The notes under the pieces are model-generated. The model did no database searches. It saw only the letters and a program-made list of their open reading frames with translations, and was not told the origin of the DNA. A program made the position numbers and the translations under genes. Positions 16,248 to 25,239 of a DNA stretch of 64,000 bases are shown here, piece after piece (the first letter of the stretch is position 1; the number at the start of each line of letters is the position of its first letter). Location: the NCBI GenBank assembly GCA_963848525.1, contig CAWKDZ010000003.1:496001-560000 (forward strand), in the 5' to 3' direction. The DNA comes from JACCTU01 sp963848525. Lineage in GTDB: Bacteria > Actinomycetota > Thermoleophilia > Gaiellales > Gaiellaceae.

Positions 16248-17441
16248 CTAGTCGCAGTGCTCCGGGCCGACCAGGCCGTTGTTGTAGTTGTCGAGGGTCG
16301 TCGCCCAACCGTTGACCATCGACTTCTGGGCGTTCGTGAGACCCGCCCAGTCCAGCGTGTTCTTGGTGGCGAGGAACGCATCCGCCGCGGCGATCACGCT
16401 GGCCACGGAGGACAGGTTCGCCCCGCTCGCGCCGTTCAGCTTGGCACCGAGCAGCTGTGCGTACAGCTTGTTGATGCCGTTCGAGCTGTCGGCCACGTTG
16501 TTCGTGCCCCTCCGGTCCAGCAGCTGGACCGCCAGGGCGGCCGTCGTCACGTTGACGCTCTTCGCGCCGCCCACACTGCCGAGCAAGACCGGCAGCAGCG
16601 GGGTGACGACGTCGGCCTGCGGGCCGAAGCCGGCATGCGTCTTCCAGTAGCCGATCGTCCGCGTGCAGCCCGACGGCGGCTCACAGACGACGGTGACGTT
16701 GACGCTCGCACTCGCCGAGCCCGTCGCGCCCGTGTCGTTCGTGACGAAGCTGGCGGTGTTGTTGACAACGTGGTCGCCACACTCCGCCTCGGAGTACGGG
16801 CCGATCGTCTTCGTGTAGGTGAACGTCTTCGGCGAGTCGGCGACGCAGACGGTGCCCAGGGCACCGGCCATCGAGTCGGTGACGTTGATGCACTCATCGA
16901 CCTGGTTCACCGTCGGGTTCGAGAAGTCGAACGCCGCCTCGACGTGCCGGCCGCCCGGAGGTGAGTCGATGTCTGCGATCGCGTGGGCGTCACCCGGGCT
17001 CGCGTTCGGCAGCCCGATCAGGTAGCCGCAGACAAGGCCGGAGACGAGCGTCACCGGGAACGGCGACGGACTACAGCTCGTGACCGTGCCCGGGTTCTGC
17101 GGGACGTTCAGACCGGGGGGCGTCGAGAACACCTCGAGGCCGCCGAGCGTGATGCTCGGGTCGCTCGAGAACGTGACGTCGCCGCCCACAGCCCAGTCGC
17201 TGTCGGTGGAGCCGGTATTCGTGACCGTCACCGAGTACGTGACGTTCGCGGTCTCTCCGGCGTTCATGGTCACCGTCGTGGGCGTGACGCTCTTGACGAT
17301 GTTCCACTGATAGGTCCGCTTGAGGCTCGTCTGGGCGGTCATGTCGACTGTCCAGCCGAACGCGGACGGTGTCGTCGCGAGAGCGGCCACGATGCCGGCT
17401 GCCAGCGCGACGAGCGCCGAGACCCTCTTCTTACTCCGCAA
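16248..17441 (-). CDS. Secreted protein with GYWKTH motif, function unknown
   Basis: 397 aa. TTG 17441 is chosen because AGAGAGGAG lies 5 nt upstream and the protein then begins with a normal signal peptide (MRSKKRVSALVALAAGIVAALATTPSAFG). The mature part has a DUF11-like beta-sandwich (VTYSVTVTNTGSTDSDW...), many paired Cys, and a C-terminal module starting CTRTIGYWKTHAGF, a recurring motif in exported actinobacterial proteins. The C-terminal ~100 residues are helical (AVQLLDRRGTNNVADSSNGINKLYAQLLGAKLNG). No enzyme motif is seen. It separates ybaB from recR. Confidence 0.7.
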   Translation of the reverse strand: MRSKKRVSALVALAAGIVAALATTPSAFGWTVDMTAQTSLKRTYQWNIVKSVTPTTVTMNAGETANVTYSVTVTNTGSTDSDWAVGGDVTFSSDPSITLGGLEVFSTPPGLNVPQNPGTVTSCSPSPFPVTLVSGLVCGYLIGLPNASPGDAHAIADIDSPPGGRHVEAAFDFSNPTVNQVDECINVTDSMAGALGTVCVADSPKTFTYTKTIGPYSEAECGDHVVNNTASFVTNDTGATGSASASVNVTVVCEPPSGCTRTIGYWKTHAGFGPQADVVTPLLPVLLGSVGGAKSVNVTTAALAVQLLDRRGTNNVADSSNGINKLYAQLLGAKLNGASGANLSSVASVIAAADAFLATKNTLDWAGLTNAQKSMVNGWATTLDNYNNGLVGPEHCD

Positions 17442-17613
17442 TGTTGCTCCTCTCTTGTGTGCTCTCACCTCTGAACGTGGCGCTCGGTGAGGGAAGCGCA
17501 CGCCGTGTCGCGCACGTCTGTGGCGCGCTACCAAACCGTTCCACCACGGGAGCGGCGGAACAACAGCCGTTCGCCTAGACCTGCCGGTTAGCGGACCTAG
17601 GCCGAAGTTCAGG

Positions 17614-17943
17614 TCAGGGGTTGAGCCCGAGGCTGCCGAGAGCCCCGCCGGCGAGGCCCCCGAGCCGCTGTTCCATCAGTGCCTGAGCGGAGCGGATCGC
17701 CTCGTTCGCTGCCGCCTGGATCATGTCCGCGAGCAGCTCAGGGTCGTCCGGGTCGATCGCCTTCGGGTCGATCGTGATCTCCACGATCTCGAGCGCGCCG
17801 GTCGCCTTGACTGTGACCATCCCCCCGCCGGCGGTGGCCTCGACCGTCTGGCTCGCGAGCTCCTCCTGCGCCTTCGCCATCTGCTCCTGCATCTGCTGCA
17901 TCTCGCCGAGCAGCTTGTTCATGTCCATGCCCATGTCACTCAT
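17614..17943 (-). CDS. ybaB: YbaB/EbfC-family nucleoid-associated protein
   Basis: 109 aa. Met/Gln-rich N-terminal helix (MNKLLGEMQQMQEQMAKAQEEL), then VEATAGGGMVTVKATGALEIVEITIDP and a C-terminal helix, the canonical YbaB pattern. The dimer binds DNA as a tweezers-like nucleoid protein. Its ATG overlaps the dnaX stop by 4 nt, so the two are translationally coupled. Confidence 0.92.
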   Translation of the reverse strand: MSDMGMDMNKLLGEMQQMQEQMAKAQEELASQTVEATAGGGMVTVKATGALEIVEITIDPKAIDPDDPELLADMIQAAANEAIRSAQALMEQRLGGLAGGALGSLGLNP

Positions 17944-19545
17944 TCCCCCTCTTTCAGCTCGCGTGCGTCGAAGGTCTCCTTGACCAGCTCGAGGATCTCG
18001 TCCTCGTCGAGGGGCTCCTCGGCCTCCTGCTCGTGCCCGTGCTCGCCGAGCGCGAACGCGAGCGCGAGCTTTCGTCCGGTCACCTCGTAGAGCGCGTCCT
18101 GGAGCAGCGTCGCGTTCTTCGGGTCCTCGGCCAGCTTGAGGTGGAACTCCGCACTCGAGGGAAACTCGACGGTGAGGCGGTCGTCGTCGAGCTCCGAGGG
18201 CCGCGCCTCGCGCAGGACCGACGCGGTCGGGATCGAGCGCTCTTCGACCGCCGGCAGGATCGTGCGCTGCCAGGCCTCCTGGAGCTGCTCGAGCTCGAGC
18301 GAGGGCGGTGCGGGCGCATCGCGCTCCGCCGGGGGAACCTCCCGGTTCCCCCGGGCCCCCTCCACTGGTCCGCTACCGCGGACAGCCGGCTGCGCCGCCG
18401 GCGCATGGCCGCGCTGTTCCAATTGCTCGAGCCGGTACGCCACCGATTCGCGTGAGAGGTCGGAGCCGGCGCGCGTCACCTTGACGAGCGCGAGCTCGAG
18501 CGGGAGCCGCGGGTCGCCGCCCTGGCGCATGTCCTCGACCGCGACGTGGCAGGAGGTCGATGAGCCGGAGCACGGTCGCCTCACCGAGCTGGTTCGCCTG
18601 CTCGCGCAGCCGGTCACGCGTCTCCTCGGTCACGGGCAGCGACTCGGGCACCTCGCCCATGTGCTGCACGAGCAGAAGGTGCCGGAGGTGCTCGAGCAGG
18701 TCGATGACGAGCCGGCCGAGGTCCTGCCCCTGCTCGGAGAGCTCCTCGATGAAGGTCAACGCGCCGGCCGTGTCGCGGTCGACCACGAGGTCGAGCAGGC
18801 GGAAGAGCGCCTCCTCCTCGACCGCGCCGAGCAGCTGGAGCACGGCCTGCACGGAGACCTTGCCCTCGGTCGCCGCGGAGAGCTGGTCGAGCGTCGAGAC
18901 GGCGTCGCGGAAGGCGCCGCGCGCCGAGCGGGCCACGAGCGCGAGCGCCTGTTCCGGCGCCTCGATCTGCTCGGCGGCGGCGATACGCGACAGGAGCTTG
19001 ACGAGGTCGGGGAGCCGCGGGCGCGAGAACACGAACGTCTGGCAGCGCGAGCGGACGGTCGGCAGGACCTTGGAGAGGTCGGTCGTGCAGAACACGAAGA
19101 CGAGGTGGGGCGGGGGCTCCTCGATCAGCTTCAGCAGCGCGTTCCAGGCCGCGTCCGTGAGCTGGTGCGCCTCGTCGAGGATGTAGACCTTGTAGAGACC
19201 TTCGGCCGGCTGGAGCACGACGCGCTCGCGGATCTCGCGGATGTCGTCGATCCCGCGCTGCGAGGCGGCGTCCATCTCGACGACGTCGAGCGACGACCCG
19301 TTCGCGATCGAGACGCACGCGTGGCAGACCTTGTCGGGGCTGGGCGTCGGGCCTTGCGCGCAGTTCAGCGCCTTGGCGAGGATGCGCGCGAGCGACGTCT
19401 TCCCGGTCCCCCGCGGCCCGGCGAAGAGGTATGCCTGCCGGACCTGGTCGGCCGCGATCGCGTTCTTCAGGGTGCGGACGATCGGCTCCTGCCCGACGAC
19501 CTCGTCGAAGTCCTGCGGTCTGTACTTGCGATACAGAGCTGCCAC
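17940..19545 (-). CDS. dnaX: DNA polymerase III subunit gamma/tau, interrupted by a frameshift
   Basis: The gene starts at GTG 19545 (MAALYRKYRPQDFDEVVGQ). It has Walker A GPRGTGKTS, a zinc module (C...CHAC), Walker B YILDEAH and the SRC motif (TVRSRCQTF), the clamp-loader ATPase. After LRLIDLL the frame must shift at 18548-18550: removing one C gives DLLHVAVEDMRQGGDPRLPLELALVK, the expected domain III helix. The corrected product is about 534 aa, ending in an acidic C-terminal region. As written, the first frame stops at 18373. The site has no A-rich slippery sequence like the one E. coli uses for its programmed shift, so this is probably an error or mutation. A palindromic repeat (18329-18354) is read in frame in the linker. 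Confidence 0.85.
18329..18354. repeat. GGGGGAAC palindrome, copy inside dnaX
   Basis: CCGGGGGAACC and GGTTCCCCCGG form a perfect 11-bp inverted repeat with a 4-nt loop. It is translated in the variable linker of DnaX. Similar palindromes are at 19654-19674 and 33792-33815. Confidence 0.75.
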
Positions 19546-19653
19546 GCTTGTCGGCGATTCTAGGGACGCCTCGAGGTCGGGGCGGAGGCGGGATTCATTC
19601 CCGCCGGAGCGCGCTTCGCGGAGGCCGACGAGGCGGAGAAGGAGGGGGCTCAT

Positions 19654-19674
19654 GGGGGAACCACGGGTTCCCCC
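19654..19674 (-). terminator. GGGGGAAC palindrome, copy after the SRP RNA
   Basis: GGGGGAACC/GGTTCCCCC, a perfect 9-bp inverted repeat with a 3-nt loop, lies about 10 nt beyond the 3' end of the SRP RNA on the - strand. It may serve as its terminator, and it also belongs to the palindromic repeat seen in dnaX and after tRNA-Ser. Confidence 0.55.
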
Positions 19675-19683
19675 GATGCTCGT

Positions 19684-19770
19684 AACCGCGGGACCTGGGA
19701 GGGGATCCTTAGCGCTGCTTCCTTCCGGATCTGACGCGGTTCGGAGACTCCCAGTCCCGCGGCGGACCCA
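19684..19770 (-). ncRNA. ffs: Signal recognition particle RNA (4.5S type)
   Basis: Read on the - strand, the apical part GTCAGATCCGGAAGGAAGCAG followed by CGCTAAGGA is the hallmark SRP RNA domain IV: a GGAA tetraloop stem plus the asymmetric loop that binds Ffh. It is closed by a long stem, CCGCGGGAC-TGGGAG with CTCCCA-GTCCCGCGG. It lies about 140 nt upstream of dnaX, as in many Gram-positive bacteria. The ends are estimated from the stem. Confidence 0.9.
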
Positions 19771-19813
19771 TCGTAGCCTGGCGTTGCCAGGTGCGATTTG
19801 GCACGATGAACAG

Positions 19814-20242
19814 GTGCCGATCGCCGACGCGATGACCGTTCGGGTGGTGAGCGTTCGGCCGGAGGAGCTCGTCCAGGTCGCGATCGCGAGGATGCTGGAG
19901 GAGAACGTCGGCGCGGTCGTCGTCTGCGAGGCGGAGCGCCTCGTCGGGATCTTCACGGAGCGCGACGTCCTCCGGCTCGCCGGCGAAGGGACGGCGTTCG
20001 GCGAGCTCAAGATCGGCGACGTGATGACGACGCGCGTGCTCACGCTGACGCCGGACGTCGACGTCACCGACGCGGCCAGGCTGATGCGCGACAGGAAGAT
20101 TCGCCACGTGCCTGTCGTCGAGGGCGAGAACGTGCTCGGGATCGTCGGGATCCGCGACGTGATGGGCACGCTCGTGGAGCGGGTCTGGGCGGCGCACGAC
20201 GAGACCGCCCACGAGACGGCTCGCAATCTGCTCAGCCGCTGA
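19814..20242 (+). CDS. Tandem CBS-domain protein
   Basis: 142 aa from GTG 19814. Two CBS motifs are seen (residues 4-60: VRVVSVRPEELVQVAIARMLEENVGAVVV...LVGIFTERDVL; residues 70-125: TTRVLTLTPDVDVTDAARLM...IRHVPVVEGENVLGIVGIRDVM). A CBS pair folds as a Bateman module that binds adenine nucleotides and acts as a soluble regulator. No effector domain is attached and the partner is unknown. The frame is open upstream, but the SRP RNA occupies that DNA on the other strand. Confidence 0.85.
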   Translation: MPIADAMTVRVVSVRPEELVQVAIARMLEENVGAVVVCEAERLVGIFTERDVLRLAGEGTAFGELKIGDVMTTRVLTLTPDVDVTDAARLMRDRKIRHVPVVEGENVLGIVGIRDVMGTLVERVWAAHDETAHETARNLLSR

Positions 20243-20272
20243 AAGTCGCGCTTCGCGCTCGACTTTCAGCGG
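20236..20272 (+). terminator. Stem-loop overlapping the stop codon of the CBS gene
   Basis: CCGCTGAAAGTCG (20236-20248) and CGACTTTCAGCGG (20260-20272) form a perfect 13-bp stem with an 11-nt loop. The TGA stop (20240-20242) lies in the left arm. It is a likely transcription terminator. A further hairpin, GCCGGCGCCGGC/GCCGGCACCGGC, follows at 20295-20321. Confidence 0.65.
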
Positions 20273-20347
20273 TGTTCCCTTCCACGGTCGGTGAGCCGGC
20301 GCCGGCAAAGCCGGCACCGGCGGCGGGGCTACAATGCCGGCTCTCCC

Positions 20348-20419
20348 GGGCGCATAGCTCAGCGGGAGAGCGCCCGCTTCACACGCGGGAGGTCCCTGGT
20401 TCGATCCCAGGTGCGCCCA
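20348..20419 (+). tRNA. tRNA-Val(CAC)
   Basis: 72-nt cloverleaf. The acceptor stem GGGCGCA/TGCGCCC is followed by A73. The D-loop is AGCTCAGCGGGAGAG, the anticodon stem-loop CCCGC-TTCACAC-GCGGG (anticodon CAC) and the T-arm CCTGG-TTCGATC-CCAGG. CCA is not encoded. A TACAAT box at 20330-20335 is a plausible -10 element. Confidence 0.95.
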
Positions 20420-20474
20420 TCACCGGTGCAGTCTGTTCGTAGACTCGCGGTTGGCTCGATGAGGCCGCTCGAGC

Positions 20475-22412
20475 CTACGACCCGCCGAGGTGCGTGGAGA
20501 AGAACTGCGTGATCGTCTCGTAGCAGCGCACGCGGTTCGGCAGCTTGAGCACGTCGTGGCCCTCGTCCTCGAACACGAGGTAGTCGACGTCCTTGCCCTG
20601 ACCTCGCAGGTGGTCGACGAGGTCGCGTGACTCCTGCTCGACGACCCGCGGATCGTTCTGGCCCTGGATCACGAGCAGCGGGCAGGCGATGTCGTCCACG
20701 TACGTGCTGGCCGAGCGCTCGACCAGGAACTCGCGGTCCTTCACCGGATCGCCGATCGCCAACTCGATGAACGGCTTCCACGTCTCCGGGACGCGCGACG
20801 CCCAGGTGACGAGGTCGTACGAGCCGAACATGTCGACGGCGCCGCGCCAGAGCTCTGGATGGCGGCCGGCGAGTGTCAGCGTCATGTAGCCGCCATACGA
20901 GCGGCCGATGACGCCGGCGCGGTCGACGTCGATGCGGTCGTCTTTCGGCAGAACCTCTTTCATTGCGAACACGTGGTCGAGCCGGTCGTTGCCGCCCCAG
21001 TCGCGGTCGACGCGCTGCGCGTACTCCGCGCCGTAGCCCGTCGAGCCGCGGACGTTCGGAACGAACACGGCGAAGCCGTTCAGCGTGAGCGCCTGGATCA
21101 GCGGAATCGAGAACCACGCGAAGTTCGGGCGCTCCTGGCTCTGCGGGCCGCCGTGAACGTAGTAGACGAGCGGCCGCGCTCCCTCGTAGCCGAGCGCGTC
21201 GGAGGGGAGGTAGAGGCGGGCCGACACGCGCAGTCCGTCGTGTGAGTCGTAGGACGCATCCTCGCCGGCGGCGAGCAGCTCCGGCGCGAGCCCGAGCGCG
21301 CGTTCACGCGTGCGCTGCACCGGCGTCGCGTTCTCGTCCAGCACGTAGAGCTGGGTGGGCATCGTCGCGGTGCAGAACGCGGCCGTGAAGCGACCGCTCC
21401 CGCGGTCGAAATGGAGCCCATGGAGAACGCCGTCCTCGAGCTCACCCTGCCCGACGAGCACGCGCTCGAGCGTCAGGCGCCGCGCTGCTTCGTCGAAGCG
21501 GGCGTCGTACGCCCAGGAGCAACCGTCGATGTTGTAGATCGCCGCGTAGCGATCGTCGTCGAGGTGCTGCAGGCGCTCGAACTCGCCTTCGCCTCTGTGG
21601 GCGACACCGTCGACCTCGACCGGCTCGACGTCGCTCTGACCGTCGAGCGGGAGATAGCCGGCCGCGCCCTTGTCGTCGTGCACCGTCGAGACCATGAGCA
21701 TGCCCTTGCCGCTCGGCAGCAGGTGCCCCGACTTGAAGCCGGTGCGCGGATATTCGCGGCCTTCTTCGCGCTCCTCGATCGGGGTGCCGTAGATCATCTT
21801 CCGGCCGTCGTTGCCGTTCGGCTCCCACAGGACGACGTCGCCAAGAACGTACTCGTCTCCGAGCACGACGCGCGAGTGGTCGCTGTTCCACGCAACCGCA
21901 AACGCGCCGTATTGGCTCTTCGCCACTTCGTCGACGCGACCGCTCGCCAGATCGAGGCGCAGGGCGTGAATCATCGACTCGGTCAGCGATTCGGAGAGGA
22001 AGTACACGATCGCGCCGTCGTTGTCGATCTCGAGCGGCTGTGACCGGAACGCGTCGAACGAATCGCCGCCGATCGGCTCCGGAAAACCGCCCTCGAGCGG
22101 GATCACGTACGGCTTGTACTTCTCGTCGCCGTTGTGGTCGAGCATCACGAGAATCTGCTCGAGCTCGGGGAAGACGTAGAACGAGTAGCCCGTCATCAGC
22201 TCGGGGTTCTGCAGCGCGATCCTGGGCGGCAGCAGCGGCTCGGGCACGCCGCCGTCCGCGTCCATCGCATACAGGCTGAGCGCGCCGCCGAGGTTCGAGA
22301 TGAAGTACAGCCGGTCGTCCGCGAGCTGCGGCTCGAGGAAGAGCCGAGCCGACAAGAGCGCCTCGATCCGGTCCGCCGTCTCCCCGCGGAGCGCAACGCG
22401 ATTCGCCACCAC
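20475..22412 (-). CDS. S9-family prolyl oligopeptidase / acylaminoacyl-peptidase
   Basis: 645 aa. The N-terminal two thirds form a beta-propeller of repeated strands with DADGG/LDHNGDEKY-type turns. The C-terminal alpha/beta hydrolase has the nucleophile GRSYGGYMTLTLAG, the oxyanion region YYVHGGPQSQERPNF, Asp in QGQNDPRVVEQES and His in FEDEGHDVLKL, completing the Ser-Asp-His triad. Serine peptidases of this family cleave short peptides in the cytoplasm. No signal peptide is seen. Another S9-type hydrolase activity cannot be excluded. Confidence 0.88.
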   Translation of the reverse strand: MVANRVALRGETADRIEALLSARLFLEPQLADDRLYFISNLGGALSLYAMDADGGVPEPLLPPRIALQNPELMTGYSFYVFPELEQILVMLDHNGDEKYKPYVIPLEGGFPEPIGGDSFDAFRSQPLEIDNDGAIVYFLSESLTESMIHALRLDLASGRVDEVAKSQYGAFAVAWNSDHSRVVLGDEYVLGDVVLWEPNGNDGRKMIYGTPIEEREEGREYPRTGFKSGHLLPSGKGMLMVSTVHDDKGAAGYLPLDGQSDVEPVEVDGVAHRGEGEFERLQHLDDDRYAAIYNIDGCSWAYDARFDEAARRLTLERVLVGQGELEDGVLHGLHFDRGSGRFTAAFCTATMPTQLYVLDENATPVQRTRERALGLAPELLAAGEDASYDSHDGLRVSARLYLPSDALGYEGARPLVYYVHGGPQSQERPNFAWFSIPLIQALTLNGFAVFVPNVRGSTGYGAEYAQRVDRDWGGNDRLDHVFAMKEVLPKDDRIDVDRAGVIGRSYGGYMTLTLAGRHPELWRGAVDMFGSYDLVTWASRVPETWKPFIELAIGDPVKDREFLVERSASTYVDDIACPLLVIQGQNDPRVVEQESRDLVDHLRGQGKDVDYLVFEDEGHDVLKLPNRVRCYETITQFFSTHLGGS

Positions 22413-22434
22413 CAGACGAGCCTAGCTACGCGCG

Positions 22435-23793
22435 CTAGCTGCGGACCGAGGAGCCTGACACCGCATAGAGCTGCCACGTGCCCGGTACTCCCTTGAGCGC
22501 GCGCTCGCCGCGATCCTCGAACTCGATGCCCGAGCCGGCAACGAGATCCTTGACGGTCCGGGACACGAGAACCTCGCCGGCGCTTGCTTGAGCTGCGACT
22601 CGCGCGCCCGTGTTGACGGCGATCCCAGCGACCTTGCCGTCCAGGACCTCGCATTCGCCTGTGTGCAGGCCGGCGCGCACGCCGAGGCCGAGTTCACTCA
22701 CGCCTTGGACGACGGCACATGCGCAGGAGATGGCGCGAGCAGGCCCGTCGAAGCTCGCGAAGAATCCGTCTCCGGCCGTGTCGATCTCGACGCCGCGAAA
22801 GCGCGCGAGCTGTCGCCTCACAAGCGAGTGGTGCCGTTCGAGCAGATCCCGCCAGGCTCGATCGCCCAGCTCGACCATGCGCTCGCTGGACCCGACGAGG
22901 TCCGTGAACAGAACGGTCGCCAGCAGGCGATCGGGCTCGGCCTCGTTCCAGGCGCCTTCCTTCCAAGCCTCGAGGAGGAAGCTCTCGACCTCGTCGACAA
23001 GGGCGTCGGCGACGTCGCCCATCATCACGTGCCCGGCGCCGGGAAGCTCGACGAGCCGAGCTCCTGCGATCTGCTCAGCCATGTAGCGCGCCCCTTCCAC
23101 CGGGACCACCTCGTCGTCGGTGCCGTGAACGACCAGGGTCGGCACGCGGATTGCCGGAAGCACGTGTCGGACGTCGATGTCCCTGTTCATTCGACGCAAC
23201 GCGAGCATCGATCCGGGGCTGATGCTGTTCCGGTAGTAGTCGGCCAGGCCCTCGGCCTCTTCGGCGCTGAATCCGTTCTCGCGCAGGCGTCCGAGCAGAC
23301 CGTGCCGCGGCCCGAAGACCGCCTCGTCGAAGTCGCGCCACTCCGAGTAGGTCTCTTCGGTCGCGCCCCATGGATAGTCGGGAGCCCACATCAGCCGCGC
23401 CATTCCGCCCCAGAGGACGAGCGCTGCCGTTCGGTCCGGGTAGGCCGCCGCGAACAGAAGGCTCATCGGTGTCCCCTCCGACACGCCCACGATCGCAGCG
23501 CGAGCCGAGCCGGCAGCGTCCATCACGGCTCGGACATCGTCCATGCGCTCCTCCAGCGTCGGCGCCCCGATCACGCGATCGGACATGCCGGTTCCGCGCT
23601 TGTCGAAGAGGATGAGGCGCGAAAACCTGCTGAGCTTCTCGCGCCCGCGAGCGGCGACCGGCACCTTCCACGCCAGCTCCACGTGCGAGAGGAAGCCGGG
23701 CACGAGGACGACGTCGAAGTCACCGCTGCCGACGACTTGGTAGGCGATCGAGACGTCCCCGCTCTTCACGTAGCGGGTTTCCGGCGACTCCAC
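22435..23793 (-). CDS. Alpha/beta hydrolase fused to a class III nucleotide cyclase domain
   Basis: About 452 aa. The N-terminal hydrolase (residues 10-275) has the nucleophile elbow VGVSEGTPMS, Asp in VVHGTDDEVVPVE and His in LPGAGHVMMGD. A class III adenylate/guanylate cyclase catalytic domain follows (residues 295-450): VLFTDLVGSSERM carries the first metal Asp, EIDTAGDGFFASFD the second, then GLHTGECEV and GIAVNTGARVAAQA. GTG 23793 gives the usual MESPETRYVKSGD start; a GTG 54 nt upstream is possible. The fusion suggests a ligand-sensing hydrolase fold controlling cAMP/cGMP synthesis (inference). Confidence 0.87.
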   Translation of the reverse strand: MESPETRYVKSGDVSIAYQVVGSGDFDVVLVPGFLSHVELAWKVPVAARGREKLSRFSRLILFDKRGTGMSDRVIGAPTLEERMDDVRAVMDAAGSARAAIVGVSEGTPMSLLFAAAYPDRTAALVLWGGMARLMWAPDYPWGATEETYSEWRDFDEAVFGPRHGLLGRLRENGFSAEEAEGLADYYRNSISPGSMLALRRMNRDIDVRHVLPAIRVPTLVVHGTDDEVVPVEGARYMAEQIAGARLVELPGAGHVMMGDVADALVDEVESFLLEAWKEGAWNEAEPDRLLATVLFTDLVGSSERMVELGDRAWRDLLERHHSLVRRQLARFRGVEIDTAGDGFFASFDGPARAISCACAVVQGVSELGLGVRAGLHTGECEVLDGKVAGIAVNTGARVAAQASAGEVLVSRTVKDLVAGSGIEFEDRGERALKGVPGTWQLYAVSGSSVRS

Positions 23794-23985
23794 GGTCGCC
23801 AGTCTCGGGCTCGACCGCCGTTTGGGCAAGTGCGTGCCGAAAAGCACGGCCCGATTGGCCCTTCTGGGTCACGCGAGCGCGCCCAGGCCGTCGCGATGAT
23901 GCTCCTCGAAGCCAACCAAGGCGGCTGACCGGCCGGGGCGCTCCTTCTGCGCCCGCCGAGGGTCATCGCCCGGAGGAACTCCAGG

Positions 23986-24615
23986 ATGACCCAACTCGCA
24001 AGCCGAGCCGCACTGAGCGCCATGCTCGCCATCGCTGTCCTCGCTCTCGTGCTGACTGCGGCCGTCTTGCTTCGGCCCGACACCGCCGCTGCCGACCCGC
24101 CACCCACCGACGGCCAGACGGCCGACTCGTCGGTGGAACAGGCCAAGGCGATGGCGCACACACTCGCTGCCGACCGCGACCCCCCGCCCGTGACGAAGGC
24201 GCAGGTCGAGAAACGCGTCAAGAAGAACGCCAGGAAGCGCGCCAAGAAGCGCCGGCTTGCCCGCGGCGTGCGCGCGGTTCAGATCGCGAACCGGCTGACC
24301 GGCATTCCCTACGTCTGGGGCGGCGCCTCGCCGCGCAGCGGCTTCGACTGCTCCGGGCTCGTTCAGTACGTGTACGCGAAGCTCGGCATCTCGTTGCCGC
24401 ACTACACGTTCTCCCAGTACGGGCGCGGACGCTCCGTGTCACGCTCGAGCTTGCGACCCGGCGATCTGGTCTTCTTCTACGGGCTCAACCATGTCGGGAT
24501 CTACGGCGGAGGCGGCAAGTACATCCATGCGCCCCGCAGGGGCACGACCGTGCGCTGGTCGTCGCTGGCGTCGAATCCGGGCTACTACGGCGCACGCCGG
24601 CTCGTTGCCGCCTGA
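23986..24615 (+). CDS. NlpC/P60-family secreted peptidoglycan endopeptidase
   Basis: 209 aa, with GGAGGAAC before ATG 23986. A signal peptide/membrane segment spans residues 8-35 (cleavage near TAAADPPP), followed by a basic linker (KKNARKRAKKRR). The C-terminal NlpC/P60 domain has the catalytic Cys in FDCSGLVQYVY, His in LNHVGIYGG and a third polar site at KYIHAPRRG. The family cleaves the D-Glu-diamino acid bond of stem peptides during wall remodelling. Confidence 0.9.
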   Translation: MTQLASRAALSAMLAIAVLALVLTAAVLLRPDTAAADPPPTDGQTADSSVEQAKAMAHTLAADRDPPPVTKAQVEKRVKKNARKRAKKRRLARGVRAVQIANRLTGIPYVWGGASPRSGFDCSGLVQYVYAKLGISLPHYTFSQYGRGRSVSRSSLRPGDLVFFYGLNHVGIYGGGGKYIHAPRRGTTVRWSSLASNPGYYGARRLVAA

Positions 24616-24682
24616 CCGGATGCGGCGGGAAAAACGCCCGCCGCGACGACTGGGGTAGGGTCGTTCGAAAAGGAGGACGACG

Positions 24683-25195
24683 ATGCCGCTGCTACGCGGT
24701 CGCCGCGACGACGGCGGGACGAAATACCGGATGCGCGAGAAGCTGTTCGCGATCGGCGACGACTACTGGATCGAGAACGACGACGGCGAGCGTGCATTCA
24801 AGGTCGACGGGAAAGCCCTGCGCATTCGTGACACGCTCGTGCTCGAGGACACAGCGGGCGCCGAGCTCTTCACGGTCCAGGAGAAGAAGCTGAGCGTGCG
24901 GGACAAGATGGAGGTCGAGCGCGGCGGGAAGACCGTGGCGACGGTCAAGAAGGCCTTGATCACTCCGTTGCGCGAGCGGTTCTCGATCGACGTCGAGGAC
25001 GGGGAGGACATGGAGGCGAAGGGGAACATCGTCGACCACGAGTTCAAGATCGAGCGCGGTGGCGACAAGGTGGCCGAGGTGTCGAAGCGCTGGTTCCGGG
25101 TCAGGGATACCTACGGGATCGAGATCGCGCCCGGCCAGGACGACGCGCTCATCCTCGCGGTCACCGTCTGCATCGACCAGATGACCCGGAACTGA
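24683..25195 (+). CDS. LURP-one-related (Tubby-like barrel) family protein
   Basis: 170 aa, AAAGGAGGACGACG ribosome site before ATG. Repeated beta hairpins (YRMREKLFAIGDDYWIENDDGERAFKVDG, LRIRDTLVLEDTAGAELFTVQEK, FKIERGGDKVAEVSKRWF, YGIEIAPGQDDALILAVTVCIDQM) match the LOR barrel also called DUF567. These proteins resemble phospholipid scramblases and bind membranes or act as intracellular sensors; the bacterial role is unclear. It follows the NlpC/P60 gene by about 70 nt and may share its transcript. Confidence 0.8.
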   Translation: MPLLRGRRDDGGTKYRMREKLFAIGDDYWIENDDGERAFKVDGKALRIRDTLVLEDTAGAELFTVQEKKLSVRDKMEVERGGKTVATVKKALITPLRERFSIDVEDGEDMEAKGNIVDHEFKIERGGDKVAEVSKRWFRVRDTYGIEIAPGQDDALILAVTVCIDQMTRN

Positions 25196-25239
25196 GGCCG
25201 TTTATCCGCTCGTAGCGTCGAGCAGCTGGAGGAGCTTCG

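Noticed and set aside
18540..18560. Programmed ribosomal frameshift in dnaX as in E. coli
   Set aside because: No A-rich slippery site; the shift needed is removal of one base in mid-gene, and three other genes show the same kind of fault.
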